DNA of 33,120 nt from Elysia marginata (lineage: Eukaryota > Mollusca > Gastropoda > Plakobranchidae). Under the pieces are notes generated by a model. The model had not been told where the DNA came from. It was given only the letters and a program-made list of their open reading frames with translations, and did not search any database. The DNA lies in NCBI GenBank assembly GCA_019649035.1, contig BMAT01009223.1, positions 164,246-197,365 on the forward strand, read 5' to 3'. Shown one piece after another: positions 10,894 to 23,000 of this stretch (the stretch's first letter is position 1; the number at the start of each line of letters is the position of its first letter). The translations under genes were made by a program, and so were the position numbers.

Positions 10894-11439
10894 AAAAAAT
10901 ATAACATTAAAATTTTTTTTTTTTTTAACATGAAAATATTATTAAAATGAAATATATCATACAGAATGTGCTGTCGTGTTTCCATACTTAAAAATGACTT
11001 TCAGTCAGTCATAGCAATATGGTTAAGAGACAAACAAAATGTACTGATGGATGAGGAATAAATATGCAATTGACAACAAATTAAGTATACCAGTGATGAA
11101 AACAGGAAATCATCAAAAAGGAGGAAAAATTTTTGACAGGCGAATTGATATCTTTCTATCACCCCACAATCAACGCAATTCATCACTGCTACCAGCTAAG
11201 AGCTATTAAAATGTTAAATCATTAAGTTAAGTACTGCATTCAAAATCCAGTCAGAGATTATGAGGCTTGTATCCACACTGAATAGGCATATAGATTCAGA
11301 TTCTGGTCAAAATTTCCTCCTCCTTTCATAATTCGGTTTAACTTTAATTTTAAGCAGTAATTAAACAAGTGAATTTTTTTTGAAGCCCATTACTTAATGA
11401 CTCCAAGTCCAATTACTAGGTTGAAAGATCTCATTTGCA
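10868..11439. other. AT-rich spacer left of the assembly gap
   Basis: No coding signal is visible. The short minus-strand frames here are AT-rich and have neither splice sites nor recognisable domains. Confidence 0.5.
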
Positions 11440-12335
11440 NNNNNNNNNNNNNNNNNNNNNNNNNNNNNNNNNNNNNNNNNNNNNNNNNNNNNNNNNNNNN
11501 NNNNNNNNNNNNNNNNNNNNNNNNNNNNNNNNNNNNNNNNNNNNNNNNNNNNNNNNNNNNNNNNNNNNNNNNNNNNNNNNNNNNNNNNNNNNNNNNNNNN
11601 NNNNNNNNNNNNNNNNNNNNNNNNNNNNNNNNNNNNNNNNNNNNNNNNNNNNNNNNNNNNNNNNNNNNNNNNNNNNNNNNNNNNNNNNNNNNNNNNNNNN
11701 NNNNNNNNNNNNNNNNNNNNNNNNNNNNNNNNNNNNNNNNNNNNNNNNNNNNNNNNNNNNNNNNNNNNNNNNNNNNNNNNNNNNNNNNNNNNNNNNNNNN
11801 NNNNNNNNNNNNNNNNNNNNNNNNNNNNNNNNNNNNNNNNNNNNNNNNNNNNNNNNNNNNNNNNNNNNNNNNNNNNNNNNNNNNNNNNNNNNNNNNNNNN
11901 NNNNNNNNNNNNNNNNNNNNNNNNNNNNNNNNNNNNNNNNNNNNNNNNNNNNNNNNNNNNNNNNNNNNNNNNNNNNNNNNNNNNNNNNNNNNNNNNNNNN
12001 NNNNNNNNNNNNNNNNNNNNNNNNNNNNNNNNNNNNNNNNNNNNNNNNNNNNNNNNNNNNNNNNNNNNNNNNNNNNNNNNNNNNNNNNNNNNNNNNNNNN
12101 NNNNNNNNNNNNNNNNNNNNNNNNNNNNNNNNNNNNNNNNNNNNNNNNNNNNNNNNNNNNNNNNNNNNNNNNNNNNNNNNNNNNNNNNNNNNNNNNNNNN
12201 NNNNNNNNNNNNNNNNNNNNNNNNNNNNNNNNNNNNNNNNNNNNNNNNNNNNNNNNNNNNNNNNNNNNNNNNNNNNNNNNNNNNNNNNNNNNNNNNNNNN
12301 NNNNNNNNNNNNNNNNNNNNNNNNNNNNNNNNNNN
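11440..12335. other. Assembly gap (896 N)
   Basis: An uninterrupted run of N. The three long frames reported across it are artefacts of translating N. Because the gap is not a round number it may be a sized scaffold gap, and it probably hides a repeat. Confidence 0.99.
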
Positions 12336-12346
12336 AAATCGAGGAT

Positions 12347-12364
12347 TTCCGCGGATCCGCGGAA
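12347..12364. repeat. Perfect 18-bp GC-rich palindrome near the gap edge
   Basis: TTCCGCGGATCCGCGGAA equals its own reverse complement and begins 12 bases from the right edge of the gap. It is strikingly GC-rich for this region. It may be part of an inverted terminal repeat or a foldback structure that defeated assembly. Confidence 0.7.
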
Positions 12365-12526
12365 GATTTTCATCACTGGTATACAGCTGCGTTAAATGTC
12401 TGAATAATCAAAGAGATAGAACATAAACAATCTTGACATACTGCAAAATATAAGGGAGAAGAAAAACTCATGTCAAACATTTCATAAAAGCTTGAGCTGT
12501 GTTGCAATCAAATTTCCAGACATAAA

Positions 12527-12532
12527 TTTATT
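12527..12532 (-). terminator. Candidate poly(A) signal AATAAA
   Basis: TTTATT on the plus strand gives AATAAA on the minus strand. It is the first canonical signal after the stop codon of the CC2D1-like gene. The position is plausible but has no direct support. Confidence 0.25.
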
Positions 12533-12874
12533 TTGAGTGCAACTCAAAAAGACAATGTGTGCAGCACAACTTTTGAAAAAGAGAGGACTTACTTTTAGTA
12601 TTAATAGACAAGTAAATAAAGGTTTCATAATCTATGTGTACTCATTAAAAAGAAGGAGGGGGTTTAGGGGGGGGGGGGGGTTTTTCAAAAAAAAAACAAC
12701 CTCTGTGTTGGCCGCTAACTTTAAATATTTTACATTCAAGATAAATCTGCCTGTACTCTTCATTTGTAGATGACTCTATGGAAGTGAGAACACCCATGGG
12801 CAAAGTTATAAATCAGCAAATACCATAGCTATGAACATTTATAGACTTTTGGCTTATATATACATTTTTCACAG

Positions 12875-12930
12875 GCTCCAGTGTATGAGTGTAAAACAAC
12901 TTCTTGCAGAAAAAATGGGTTTATGACAAG
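12875..12930 (+). other. Candidate exon, plus strand
   Basis: Bounded by acatttttcacag and GTAATT, 56 bases. One frame is open and reads APVYECKTTSCRKNGFMTR. It has the look of a small exon on the strand opposite the CC2D1-like gene's 3' end. No homology is recognised, and it may be chance. Confidence 0.2.
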
Positions 12931-13884
12931 GTAATTATGAAAAAAAAAATACACAAAATACAAAAATTCAGATGTGCCTATGAAAATGTTTCCTAATCTT
13001 AAATTAGTTAAGGCAATTGAGTGTAAGAGTATCTTCTCAATAAAAAACTATAATTGATTAAAAACTACATTATTACTTAGAAAACCATGATAATTCAGTC
13101 TTGAGTTTAAATATGATCTTCTTCAAAGACACTTTCATTAAAGCTAAACATATGGATGATGGGCTTGAGTTGATTAAATCAATATTGTTGACGTGAATAG
13201 TTACCTCTTCATAAACTTTTGTCTCAAGTAAAAAAGTTTTTAGCAGTCTCAAAATATTATAAAAGGAAAACCTTTTTAATTTCAAGACAAATGTGTTGGA
13301 ATAATACCTACATCACCAAGTGTGAAAGAACCTTGATTCACATGTTTTTGGTTTTTTTTTCAGCCAGTTACAATTTTTCTCTATTTTAAAATTAGTATGG
13401 TTACAGTTTAAAATGGTTTAAGAAACTGAAATACATTTGCTTATTGTTTAATAACATTAGTCATCAATATTATAAATAACTTTTTAAAGCTTCATAGTCA
13501 TTGTAAATCTCATTTTTTATAACAAAAAATATCTTAATTCCATAAAAGATTTCAGGAATGCCAAAATTTGAACATCTTATCTGGTGATACTGAATGTAAA
13601 CATATACAAAAAGTATGTTGTTGCCAGTTTTGGAAAAAGCACCATTACTTTGTAGAATGACTTAAGTAAGATTAAAAAGGAGTTGTTTCTTCCTCAACCC
13701 TTGACTTGGTGGGGATTTATCAACTCTTCCTGGAATCAAAATAAACCTGAAAAAAAATTCTTAGGAAAAGCGTAATATTACTGAACAGGATAGCACCAAC
13801 AGCAAGATTGACGTAGAGCAACCTTAATTTTCCTATTTTGACTGTCAGCTCCACATCTATAGGAGACTATAATGGGTTGTTGAT

Positions 13885-16800
13885 TTAATAGCTCAGCTTG
13901 GGCAATCTGTCTTGGAGTAGCCCCAACTGAAAAGAAAGAGGAACATCACGCAAGAGATAATTTGATATGTGACAAACCCATTAACTTTTCTATCTTTATA
14001 GCTAGATAAAAAAAAAATTATACTATTTGGATTTAAAAAGCAGAGACTGTGGCAAGAGATTCTTTATTTTGTTGTAGATCTTTTTTTTAAATTATTGCCT
14101 CTATTACTAAATGATACCTATAATAATTTCCAAATTTTCTGTCTGGGTTTCTCTGGTGTTGACAATATTTTGATGCATACAATGCTTACAGATACACTGT
14201 CAGTTTTACAAAATTTTAACTCACAAAAATTGTCATATTTGAGTATTTTAGACATACAATATATCTAAAAGTGAAGAAGTCCTAAATCTGAGCTCACTTT
14301 TCAATAATTGGATTTTCCAAAACCTATTTCGTTCTGTAAACAATGTTGACAGATTCCACTGGGATAGAAAAACACAAAGTCAATATCATCATAACTATAA
14401 ATTGGTAGCTTTGAACGAATTACCCTTTGGCTCATTTCAATACTATAGAACTTGCATCAACTTTTTCTCTCAAAGGAGACATTCAATGTCATAACACTAA
14501 CTTGATCGTACAGTAGTTCTCAAATTCAACCTATACTTTTTTAAGCCTTACCTCTCTTTGTGCAATTTTTTGTTTATGCTGCAAAGTAAGCAGGTGTTCA
14601 TCTTGAGAATGACCATAAAGGGCCTCTATCTGTTTTGTGATAGATGTCAGCTCAGATTCCACACACGTCTTATACACTGCCAGAAAACAATAGTACACAT
14701 AACACATGTAATATCATCCCCAAGTTATGCTGTTGTTTTTGAAGCCAGAAAAAGAACAACGAACAATGGAATAAAGATGACAATCACCCAACTTGAGCTT
14801 ACAAGGGCAGTATAGATAGGTGCAAAACAGAATTGGAACATCAAAATAGTTTTGCGTTCAATATCTCCAATAGTAACTGGATCCTTGGACTTATGTCATA
14901 CTCCAAGCATTCAATATTTGCTGCCTTTTCATTAATTTTTTTATAGATGATGACAACAATAAATGTTACAGTAAAGGTATAAACTCATGTGGTACATATG
15001 ATAATATTGGATTGTAATGAATGTTACAAAACAACTATGTAAATCCTGTCCAAATTGTTTATTTACTGTAAGCTTCCAAAGAATGTCATCAATTTGTGTA
15101 AAATTCTTTTCATAGTTTGTCTTAATAAAATTTTTGAAAACCAGAAAAAAATTGTATTTTGCAAATCTTGACACATCTTTAGAAAAATTAAGTTTAGTTC
15201 AAGCCTTCCAAAAAATCCCCACGATCCTAATGTTACAGACATTAAAACGATGAAGAAATACTTTCTTTTCTCTGCCCCTTGTGTGTATATAATATATTCT
15301 TTCCTCTTTTTAATATTGCTTGCAATTATACAGATCACAATGTTCCAAACAATATAAGCCAAGATCAAGTTCAGAATATGAGGAAATAAAGAATTGGATT
15401 TATTCACAAAGAGTGAGGGTTATAATTTTAAACAGATTAACAATCATTTGTCTTTTGATTGGTTCCTTTCAAACCTTGTTCCAACCATGTCTTTCCTCTT
15501 TTTTGATACCCATGTTTTACATTTTCCTTGACAAAGAGATTTGTAGTGTACATTGTAAAAAAAAAAACAACTTAACAATAGCAGGATAGAAGGACTTTTG
15601 TCAACAATTTTAACTCTTGCACTAGCCTCGTTAATACCACCTATTTAAATGGTAAAACCCTCCTTCTGCAAAACAGTTCAGAAAATAAGAATTAAAATTC
15701 AAGTAAAGCTATTTGCTGTGGCAAAAGAGTGAATGTCAGGAACTAACTACATAAAAGGACTTCAAGCAAGGCGAACATTTTTTATAAAAAGAAATATCTA
15801 ATTTGTGACAAGAAGTAGAAAAATATTAAAAACTTTAGCGGAATCATTGTATAGTTTGTTTTAGAAACTATTGTAATTAAAAACCACAGAGCCACTCACG
15901 TTCCCAAATGAGTCGTCCTGACTGGCTCAATTTTGTTTTTATCTGATCCATCCTTGATTCAATCTTTGTAATTTCTTCACTTTTGCCAATTGAATTCTGG
16001 AAAGCATATATATTTTTTTAAAAGAAAAAGAAAGAAGAGAGTTGCTTCATGACAACTTGTCTCAAGCTTATATTTTCCCCTTGTTCCCTTTCCAAATTAT
16101 TAAGGAATGAGACATTTATAGCCAAAAATATCACAGTTAATTGCTTGGGTGGTGAGGATTACTTCTTACTCCACAGATTTCAATAAAAAAAAATTTTTCA
16201 ATCATTCCATATTTCTCAAGCACTTATAAATCTACTCACCAATAAACAGCTATGTCATTAATAAATGGAATAATGAGTGAGTCTTTTTTTTATTTTTACA
16301 TAATAACAATTTTAAAAATATCTTCTTACTCAAAAGATACAATTTTTATTGATTAACACATAAATTTTATACCATGTGTTCTATGGCACATTCTATTTAA
16401 ATAAAATTAAGTTCAGACTCCTTAACAAATGACAAACATCTAAAATTTGTAAACAATCGATGCAGTTTTTAACACCAAAACTGGCATAAAGATCTGAAAA
16501 TAGTGCTATGGTATGAAATGGCTCAAACGAGGATGTTTCAAATTCAGGCTGTATGATGGCTATCATAAAGATATATACAAATATTCAGGTGTTCAAATGA
16601 AATACAACTGTGAAGCAACAAGGGCAAATCACCGACAAGTCACAATTTTGATAGATTGAGTTTTTTGACATTTTCTAAAGATTTGTTTCATGACCTTTAA
16701 TAGGTTGAAAATCAATCAATCTAGCTTTTCTACATCTGGAGATAATATGAAATCAGACATATTTCATCACATGTCATTTTTATTCTGCTTTGAGGGCTTT

Positions 16801-17027
16801 ACTCAAAACTAGTCCAAAGAATTCACGCCTGGGTGCCTCATAAATTGTTGCATTCAAATATAGTATTTTTTGTGAGAACAAAAAGCGCATAATCATAGGT
16901 AATTTTTTAAAAGATTTTATGGTTTAATAAATAAGGAGAAAATTATTCTATATGCTTTGTGTAACATACCTTTGAGATCTCAACCAACAGGTCATATTTC
17001 AGATTTTCCAAGCAAGTAAAAACAACG
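13885..17027 (-). CDS. cc2d1: C-terminal helical tail (exons 14-17)
   Basis: Exon 17027-16970 reads (D)VVFTCLENLKYDLLVEISK. Exon 15996-15900 reads NSIGKSEEITKIESRMDQIK and onward. Exon 14676-14552 reads LYKTCVESELTSITKQIEAL and onward. Exon 13926-13885 reads LGLLQDRLPKLSY and TAA. All phases agree. The heptad-like Leu/Ile spacing predicts coiled coil. The order of a V-F-x3-E-x-L start, a basic middle, and an E-L-x-x-L-x-x-R-L end fits the conserved C-terminal tail of CC2D1A/B that follows the C2 domain. The match to the very C-terminus supports the stop chosen here. Confidence 0.75.
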
Positions 17028-20000
17028 CTGAAAATAATAAAAAAAAGTTTCAGTTTTGAAGAGCATCTCTTCTTTTAGACACAACGGAGTTTACCGCTAA
17101 AAAAATATTGCTTCAGAAGACAATAATAATAATAATAATAAATAGAATTTATAGTGCCCATTGCGCTCTAGCATACAAGTCTGTAGCTGAACCCATTCAA
17201 AAAGAATGCTCTATGCGCATAACCTCTTTAGAAATAATATAAAAAGTACCATAGAGGGAAAATTAATGTTCACATTCACATGCTTGCACGCGTAAATTAC
17301 ACACAGGGCACACACACACATACACACCATATATCACGCACGCACCCCTAAATATGATGTCAATAGTGAAAAAACGGTCAATCAGCAGGGGTACTTAATC
17401 GACACAGATTTAAAAGTTCTGAAACTTTTAACACCAAAACTGGCACAAAGATCTGAAAATAGTGCCATGGTATGAAATGGCTCAAACAAGGATGTTTCAA
17501 ATTCAGGTTGTATGATGGCTATCATAAAGGTATATACAAAAAATTGACCAAATTGACTAAAAGACAACTTGGTAGAAGTCATCAGCGTTAAAGAATGAGA
17601 AGACCTGTACTTATAAAATATGTATACTAATACCGGATAATAATGATGTCTCATAAAACTGAACCAAAAAAACTTTAGACAATAAAAAAGATTTGACAGC
17701 TGAAAAAAAATTATTATTCTTTTGGCATTGTCAACAATAAAGCTAGCAGTATGGTAACTTACTCTGTTTGAGATCCATGGTATTTTGCTGCCATAGTAGT
17801 GGAATTTGTGGGTAAGCTCATAAAATGCTGTTCAGAGGAAAAGTCTGTTTTCATAAAGGAGGTAGAGAGACCATTGATGTTGTGAGATGGAGGCAAGACA
17901 TGGCCATCAGCAGCATTTAAACTTACTACATCACTGCTATTGGTATATGATCCATTCATTTTGAAACTATTCAGAACTTCCTGATAGTTACTGTTGATGC
18001 TTTCTTCCTTTTGTACAGCTGACTCTATTGGCCTTTGGTCTTGGACCTGATTAGCAGCTGCTTCAGGAATGTCTGAGCTCGCATTTATACCACCATCGGC
18101 TGCTTTTATTGTAGAAGCAGGAGATGCTGACATTGAAGCCATCAGGTCTTGAAACTCAAGCTCCTCACTGGAACATGAGGTTGGTATTGTTTGAGTGATT
18201 GCAGTCACGTCTTTCTGTGCAGCAGGCATATCCGTGGTTTGCTGCTGTGAGATGCCTATGCTTGTAGCACCCTCCTTCCCATCAACATAACCAGGGTCAA
18301 GTTGGTTTGTCTGCAGAAAAGTGGCTTGGTTTTCCGTTTGGTCATTAATTTTAGAAGATGCATTTAAAGGTTGTGAAAGACTTGATAAGGACGCGTTTTG
18401 AGAGGAGACAAGTGAGTTATCTGAGCCATGACCATTTGGCAAAGATTTTGTCCCCATGTCAGTTTCTATTGCAGACCTGCCATCCTCGAGGCTGTTTGAG
18501 TCCACAAAAACACTTTGATGTGTTGTGGTGCCAGCTTCAGGGGTTTTGATAGCTGTTTGCTCCAGTTCAAACTGATTCTCATGTATTTTTGGATCATTTT
18601 GCAGATGATTTTTTGACACGGGTCCTTCCCTCATTGGTTGGCTCTCTGGAGCAGCTAAAGCTACAGAAGTTATTTCTGTATGATTCACAGAACCAGGTTC
18701 TGACACCAAGGGTTTAGAATTTTTACCAAGTTGTTCATGGTTATCGCAGACTGGATTTTCCACACCATTAGCATCTTCAAAGTTCCGGTTATTGCGTTTT
18801 TCATCTCTAGTAATGTTTAATACTCCATTTAGTTTTTTGTTTGTATCTTCAGACACTGTCTGACAAGATAAAAAACCAACACTGTCTAGAGTTTTCCTTG
18901 AATAAATATCACCTGAAGACTTTGGGCTTGTCTTTGGGGCACTTTCTGCTGTTTCTTCTTTTTCTATACTAATTTCAGATTTGGAATCCACTGTATTACT
19001 TTCAGATTTAGATTCCACTGTATTACTTTCAGATTTTGGTTCTACTGTATTACTTTCAGATTTAGATTCCACTGTATTACTTTCAGTTTTTGATTCTACT
19101 GTATTACTTTCATATTTTGATTCCACTGTATTACTTTCAGTTTTTGATTCCACTGTATTACTTTCAGATTTAGATTCCATTGTATTACTTTCAGTTTTTG
19201 ATTCCACTGTATGACTTTCAGTTTTTGATTCCACTGTATGACTTTCAGATTTTGATTCTACCATATTTCTTTCAGATTTTGATTCTACCATATCACTTTC
19301 AGATTCAGATTCTAAGTGTTGCTTTCCCTTTTTTTCCCCTTCATCATTGTCCAAAGATGTTGCATGTTCAGAATTTTCTGAAGGCACATCAATACTCTCA
19401 ACATAATCATTGACAATACCTTTTTGAGGAGAATTTTCTGCCTCAACGTTATCCATCGCAGTCTTTTGTTTCTCTTTTTCTGGCCTAATCAATGACTGAA
19501 CAACATCAAGTTCTTTTTGCTTTGTCCCTTCTTTGATGGATTCATCTGAAAATCCTGGGTCTCCATAGAGAACTTTCTCTGCAGGCAGCTTTACTGCAGA
19601 GTTCTGAACTTTCTTTAAAAGCTTTGTCGTGGACTTTGTCATTTTGTTGACCACCACATTACTCTGACTGGCCTCTTCAGCTGAGGGCTCATCTTCACAA
19701 GAAAGGTAGTTTGTCAGTCTCTCAGCAAGTTTGTATTTTTCTGTCTCTGGGGATGAACTCATATTCACTGGGGGCAACCGCGCAGTCTCGTTTTGTGATG
19801 ACCTTGGAACTTCCTGGGGAAAGGATAGCCTCGCAGTCTCGTCTTGTGATGATCTTGACAGTCCCTGGAAAAAGGATAATATATGCATTTTTGTTAGACG
19901 ACCTGGAGATGAAGAGCCTTCTTTCATTTGTTCACCAGGGTTTTCAAATGAAATTTTTAAAAAACTGAGATTTAAATAATTACAAGGATATCTGCTTCCA

Positions 20001-23000
20001 TAAAAAATACAATCTTATCACTTGATGTGCTGAGGCTTTTAAAGGAAATGACCATTAAAAAACTTACAGAAATTTTCAAAATCTAAAAGCAAACCTCTTT
20101 CAATTTACAACTTAATCCTTACACCCTTCATCCTATAAAAATTTTGATGAACAAGATGTCAGCTGTTAGGTTTTTAATGCATGCTGAAAGACAAGATAAA
20201 CAAGAGTAGACCAAGGGGGAAAGTAAGGCCTTAGGTACCTCTGGCAGTATTGTTTTGAATTTAAAAAATTGAACTCCGTTCATGGCAGAGAATTTTTAAA
20301 AAGAAACCAATCAGAGACCTTTTCATTTAATTTTGCAGGTGAGATGGGAACTACCTAAAAACATTGCATAAAAAACTGAAATCAAGTCCCCAAAACATCA
20401 CACCATCTAGATGATGAAAAAATTCATTTTAGCAAGTGGGTATTTTTCAAAAGATATCTTATTGCCTTTCTCTACAGAGCTTGTAGAAAAAAATAGTTGA
20501 TCAGGCTTAAATTAGAAATAATTGGCCAAACATACTTGATATCATCGACAACATCATAATGAAATTGACACGTCCAACCTAAAAAATGCACTGTATCAGC
20601 TTTGGCAATAAACATATTAAAATGATTTTGTGACAATAGACAGAGTAAATTACTTACAGAGGCCTCGTTCACTTGAGTTTGAATTGGTGGAGATTCCCTC
20701 GTTGGTGTATAATCTTTAGGTGCAGGAGGAACCTATGGTAGAGAAGACAAAGTTAACTCATATATCTGTTCTTTTTTTTTCCAGTTCAAGCACAACCAAA
20801 GAGTGTTTTTTAAACTGCAGATGAGAAAATAGATGTTGGATTTAGTGACAAAAAATTGCTATCTTGAAATCGTCATCAAACAAAACAAGATGGACTATCC
20901 AACAAACAGTTGGAACTTTGTTTTCAACAGAGAATATGGCACACTTTGCACTGCATTTGAAAAGAAGAAATCTTTAATTTTAGATGCGTCCCATACTAGT
21001 TTTTTGCGTCATAGTTTCCTTAAGTGTAATTACTAAGTAATGAACTTTCAATTTATATGATCCGCTCATGACCCTTATGGGGTTAATAAAATCTGATTGT
21101 AATGTAATAAACACCTACAGAAACAACATCAACAATGCAGATGATACAATTCTGGCTAGCTGGAACGGAATGTGATTAAAAGCTCAAGTTGAAAGTTAAC
21201 TAAACCGTCCTATATGAATTGTTAAGAAAATGAAAACAATGCTCATTTACAGGAATAAAATTAAGGTCCTTTCAACCAGCATATGAACATGTATGTGAAA
21301 GAATTTCTTTCTCCACTACGACAATGCTTTGTGCCCTCTGTTTATGTTTATGATAAAGAAATGTGAATCTAAACCAGAAGACTATTCAGCAAACGAAGGC
21401 ATTTGAGTCTTTCAAAGTTGTGTAGGATTCCTTTGATCTTGGTTACTAAATTTAAAGAAATGACAATGTACAGTCTAATTGAGAGAATGGATAGGGAGAG
21501 AGAGAGGATGAGTGAGGAGAGAAACAGAGACAGAGAGAAAAAGGCAGTGTTCAAAGTAAAGTTTTACCTTGCAGGTGACTTACCAGGGTCATATCAACTG
21601 CTTCTCCTTTTTCTAATGATTTTCTCAAAGCCTGAAGACCCTGCAATGTGCGAATCAAGTTTAAAAAAATTATTAAATTTACAAGAAATTTACAGTGAAA
21701 AAGTTCATTACACACTGATTATCTGGGTTTTTTTTTTTATATCTGAGCTTGTTACAAAATACTGAGGGATCAGATAAGTGAGAAAGGAATAAGACATATG
21801 CAAAAGTACGATAGCATTAAGTGCTAAGAATCACAGTTCATAAAAGCATGGAAAAAGACAATTCTTATGATTGGTGGATTGGAATGAAATACCTTAAGAA
21901 CTTTTATATGTTTAATAGAAGTTGACATCTCGTTGTCTTTCTTAGCCTTGAGAGCTGCCGCTGTATACTCCCTAATACGGGTCTCCAATATTGATAGATC
22001 ATAAGATACATCTGGTAGGATTTCTTTTTTCTTTGCTGTAGGAAAAACATATGAGAAAAAAAAAAGAAAAGAAGTTAGATTTCTAAATTATATCTTGTAA
22101 AAAAGTCTCCTCAGTCTGATAATCTTTAAAAGCATTTTATACAAAATATAAATTTTGGGGTTTTGATCTAGATTAGTACACACACAACTTTGTATTTTGA
22201 GTCTTCTGCTTGAGAGAATATAAAAGAGTAAAATAACAAAGTGAACTATTACATGAAAGAATATCTCTAAAGAAGTCACACGAAAAAAAATTAAAGAGCG
22301 TTTTTAAACAACACGTAATCCACTCTATGCTCTAAGCTTTTGCATGCATTGCCCAGTAAGCCATTACCAGCCAATTAACCTTCTGAACTCACAGATCAGC
22401 ATTTTTTAAGTTGCATCACTCAAGCATACTGAAAAACTTTTCATTGCCCATAGCCGATTACTCATTTTACATCTGAGTATTGTGAAGAAATGTGTGTAAA
22501 TAGCCTTTCTCAAGGACTAAATGTTGACCTGCTGAACCTAAGGCTCAACTACCGAACCTCGCAGTCCAAAAGCTGAATATCTACCTCTAGATCACACTGC
22601 TACAAAATGTGCCAAGTTGGGCTGATGATTTCATAAAAAAAAAAAACTCACCACTTTCTATCATTGAGGAAGAATGTTACTTCTCTAGTCACATAATAAA
22701 AGTTTAATACTTTATGCTGTTTACACTCAAAATATGTGAAATTAATTGAATTTATCATTGGAAATGGGTAATGATAAAAGGGAAATTCTTTGATGTCAAA
22801 TTTCTTCACTTTCTGGAAAACGAATACCAATGATCAAAAAAAAAATTCTTAACGCAGTAACTCAGATGTGATAGTAATTTTTTATAAACACCTTCAAAGG
22901 CTTTAAAAGAATTTTCCAACATGGTACATACATATCATAAACTTCAGAAGTTACAAATAGTTCGCTCCCATAAAGAATGACTTAAAAATTACGAAACCTT

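Larger units (their letters stand above)
12336..13884 (-). other. Probable 3' UTR and downstream flank of the CC2D1-like gene
   Basis: Sequence downstream of the minus-strand stop at 13885. The first minus-strand AATAAA that I find is at 12527-12532, about 1.35 kb past the stop. A 14-G run is at 12667-12680. An AT-rich frame at 13073-13285 (-) has no support. A splice-bounded plus-strand candidate at 12875-12930 is listed separately. Confidence 0.4.
15997..17762 (-). other. Introns 13 and 14 around the 58-base exon
   Basis: Non-coding apart from the exon at 16970-17027. These introns hold the two 115-bp direct repeats, the (AAT)n tract, and a CA-rich stretch at about 17270-17346. No C2-encoding exon was found here. 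Confidence 0.6.

Noticed and set aside
11390..12403. Three frames of more than 300 residues
   Set aside because: They are translations of the N gap.
13778..13926. Reading the last exon as GATPRQIAQAELLNQQ in the main transcript
   Set aside because: Exon 16 ends in phase 0, so the main frame is LGLLQDRLPKLSY-stop. The other frame is only reachable by skipping exon 16.
15063..15407. 114-residue hydrophobic minus-strand frame
   Set aside because: Lies in intron 15, AT-rich and hydrophobic by composition, with no phase-compatible splice borders.
17382..17654. 90-residue minus-strand frame in intron 13
   Set aside because: Overlaps the 115-bp direct repeat; the other copy changes residues freely, and no splice sites would join it in phase.
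18981..19413. Plus-strand frames with repeated STVLLSD/FLIPLYDFQ
   Set aside because: Antisense shadows of the 27-bp coding repeat in exon 13.
19711..19979. Two overlapping plus-strand frames with QSR(F/L)VM repeats
   Set aside because: Antisense of the 51-bp duplication at the start of exon 13.
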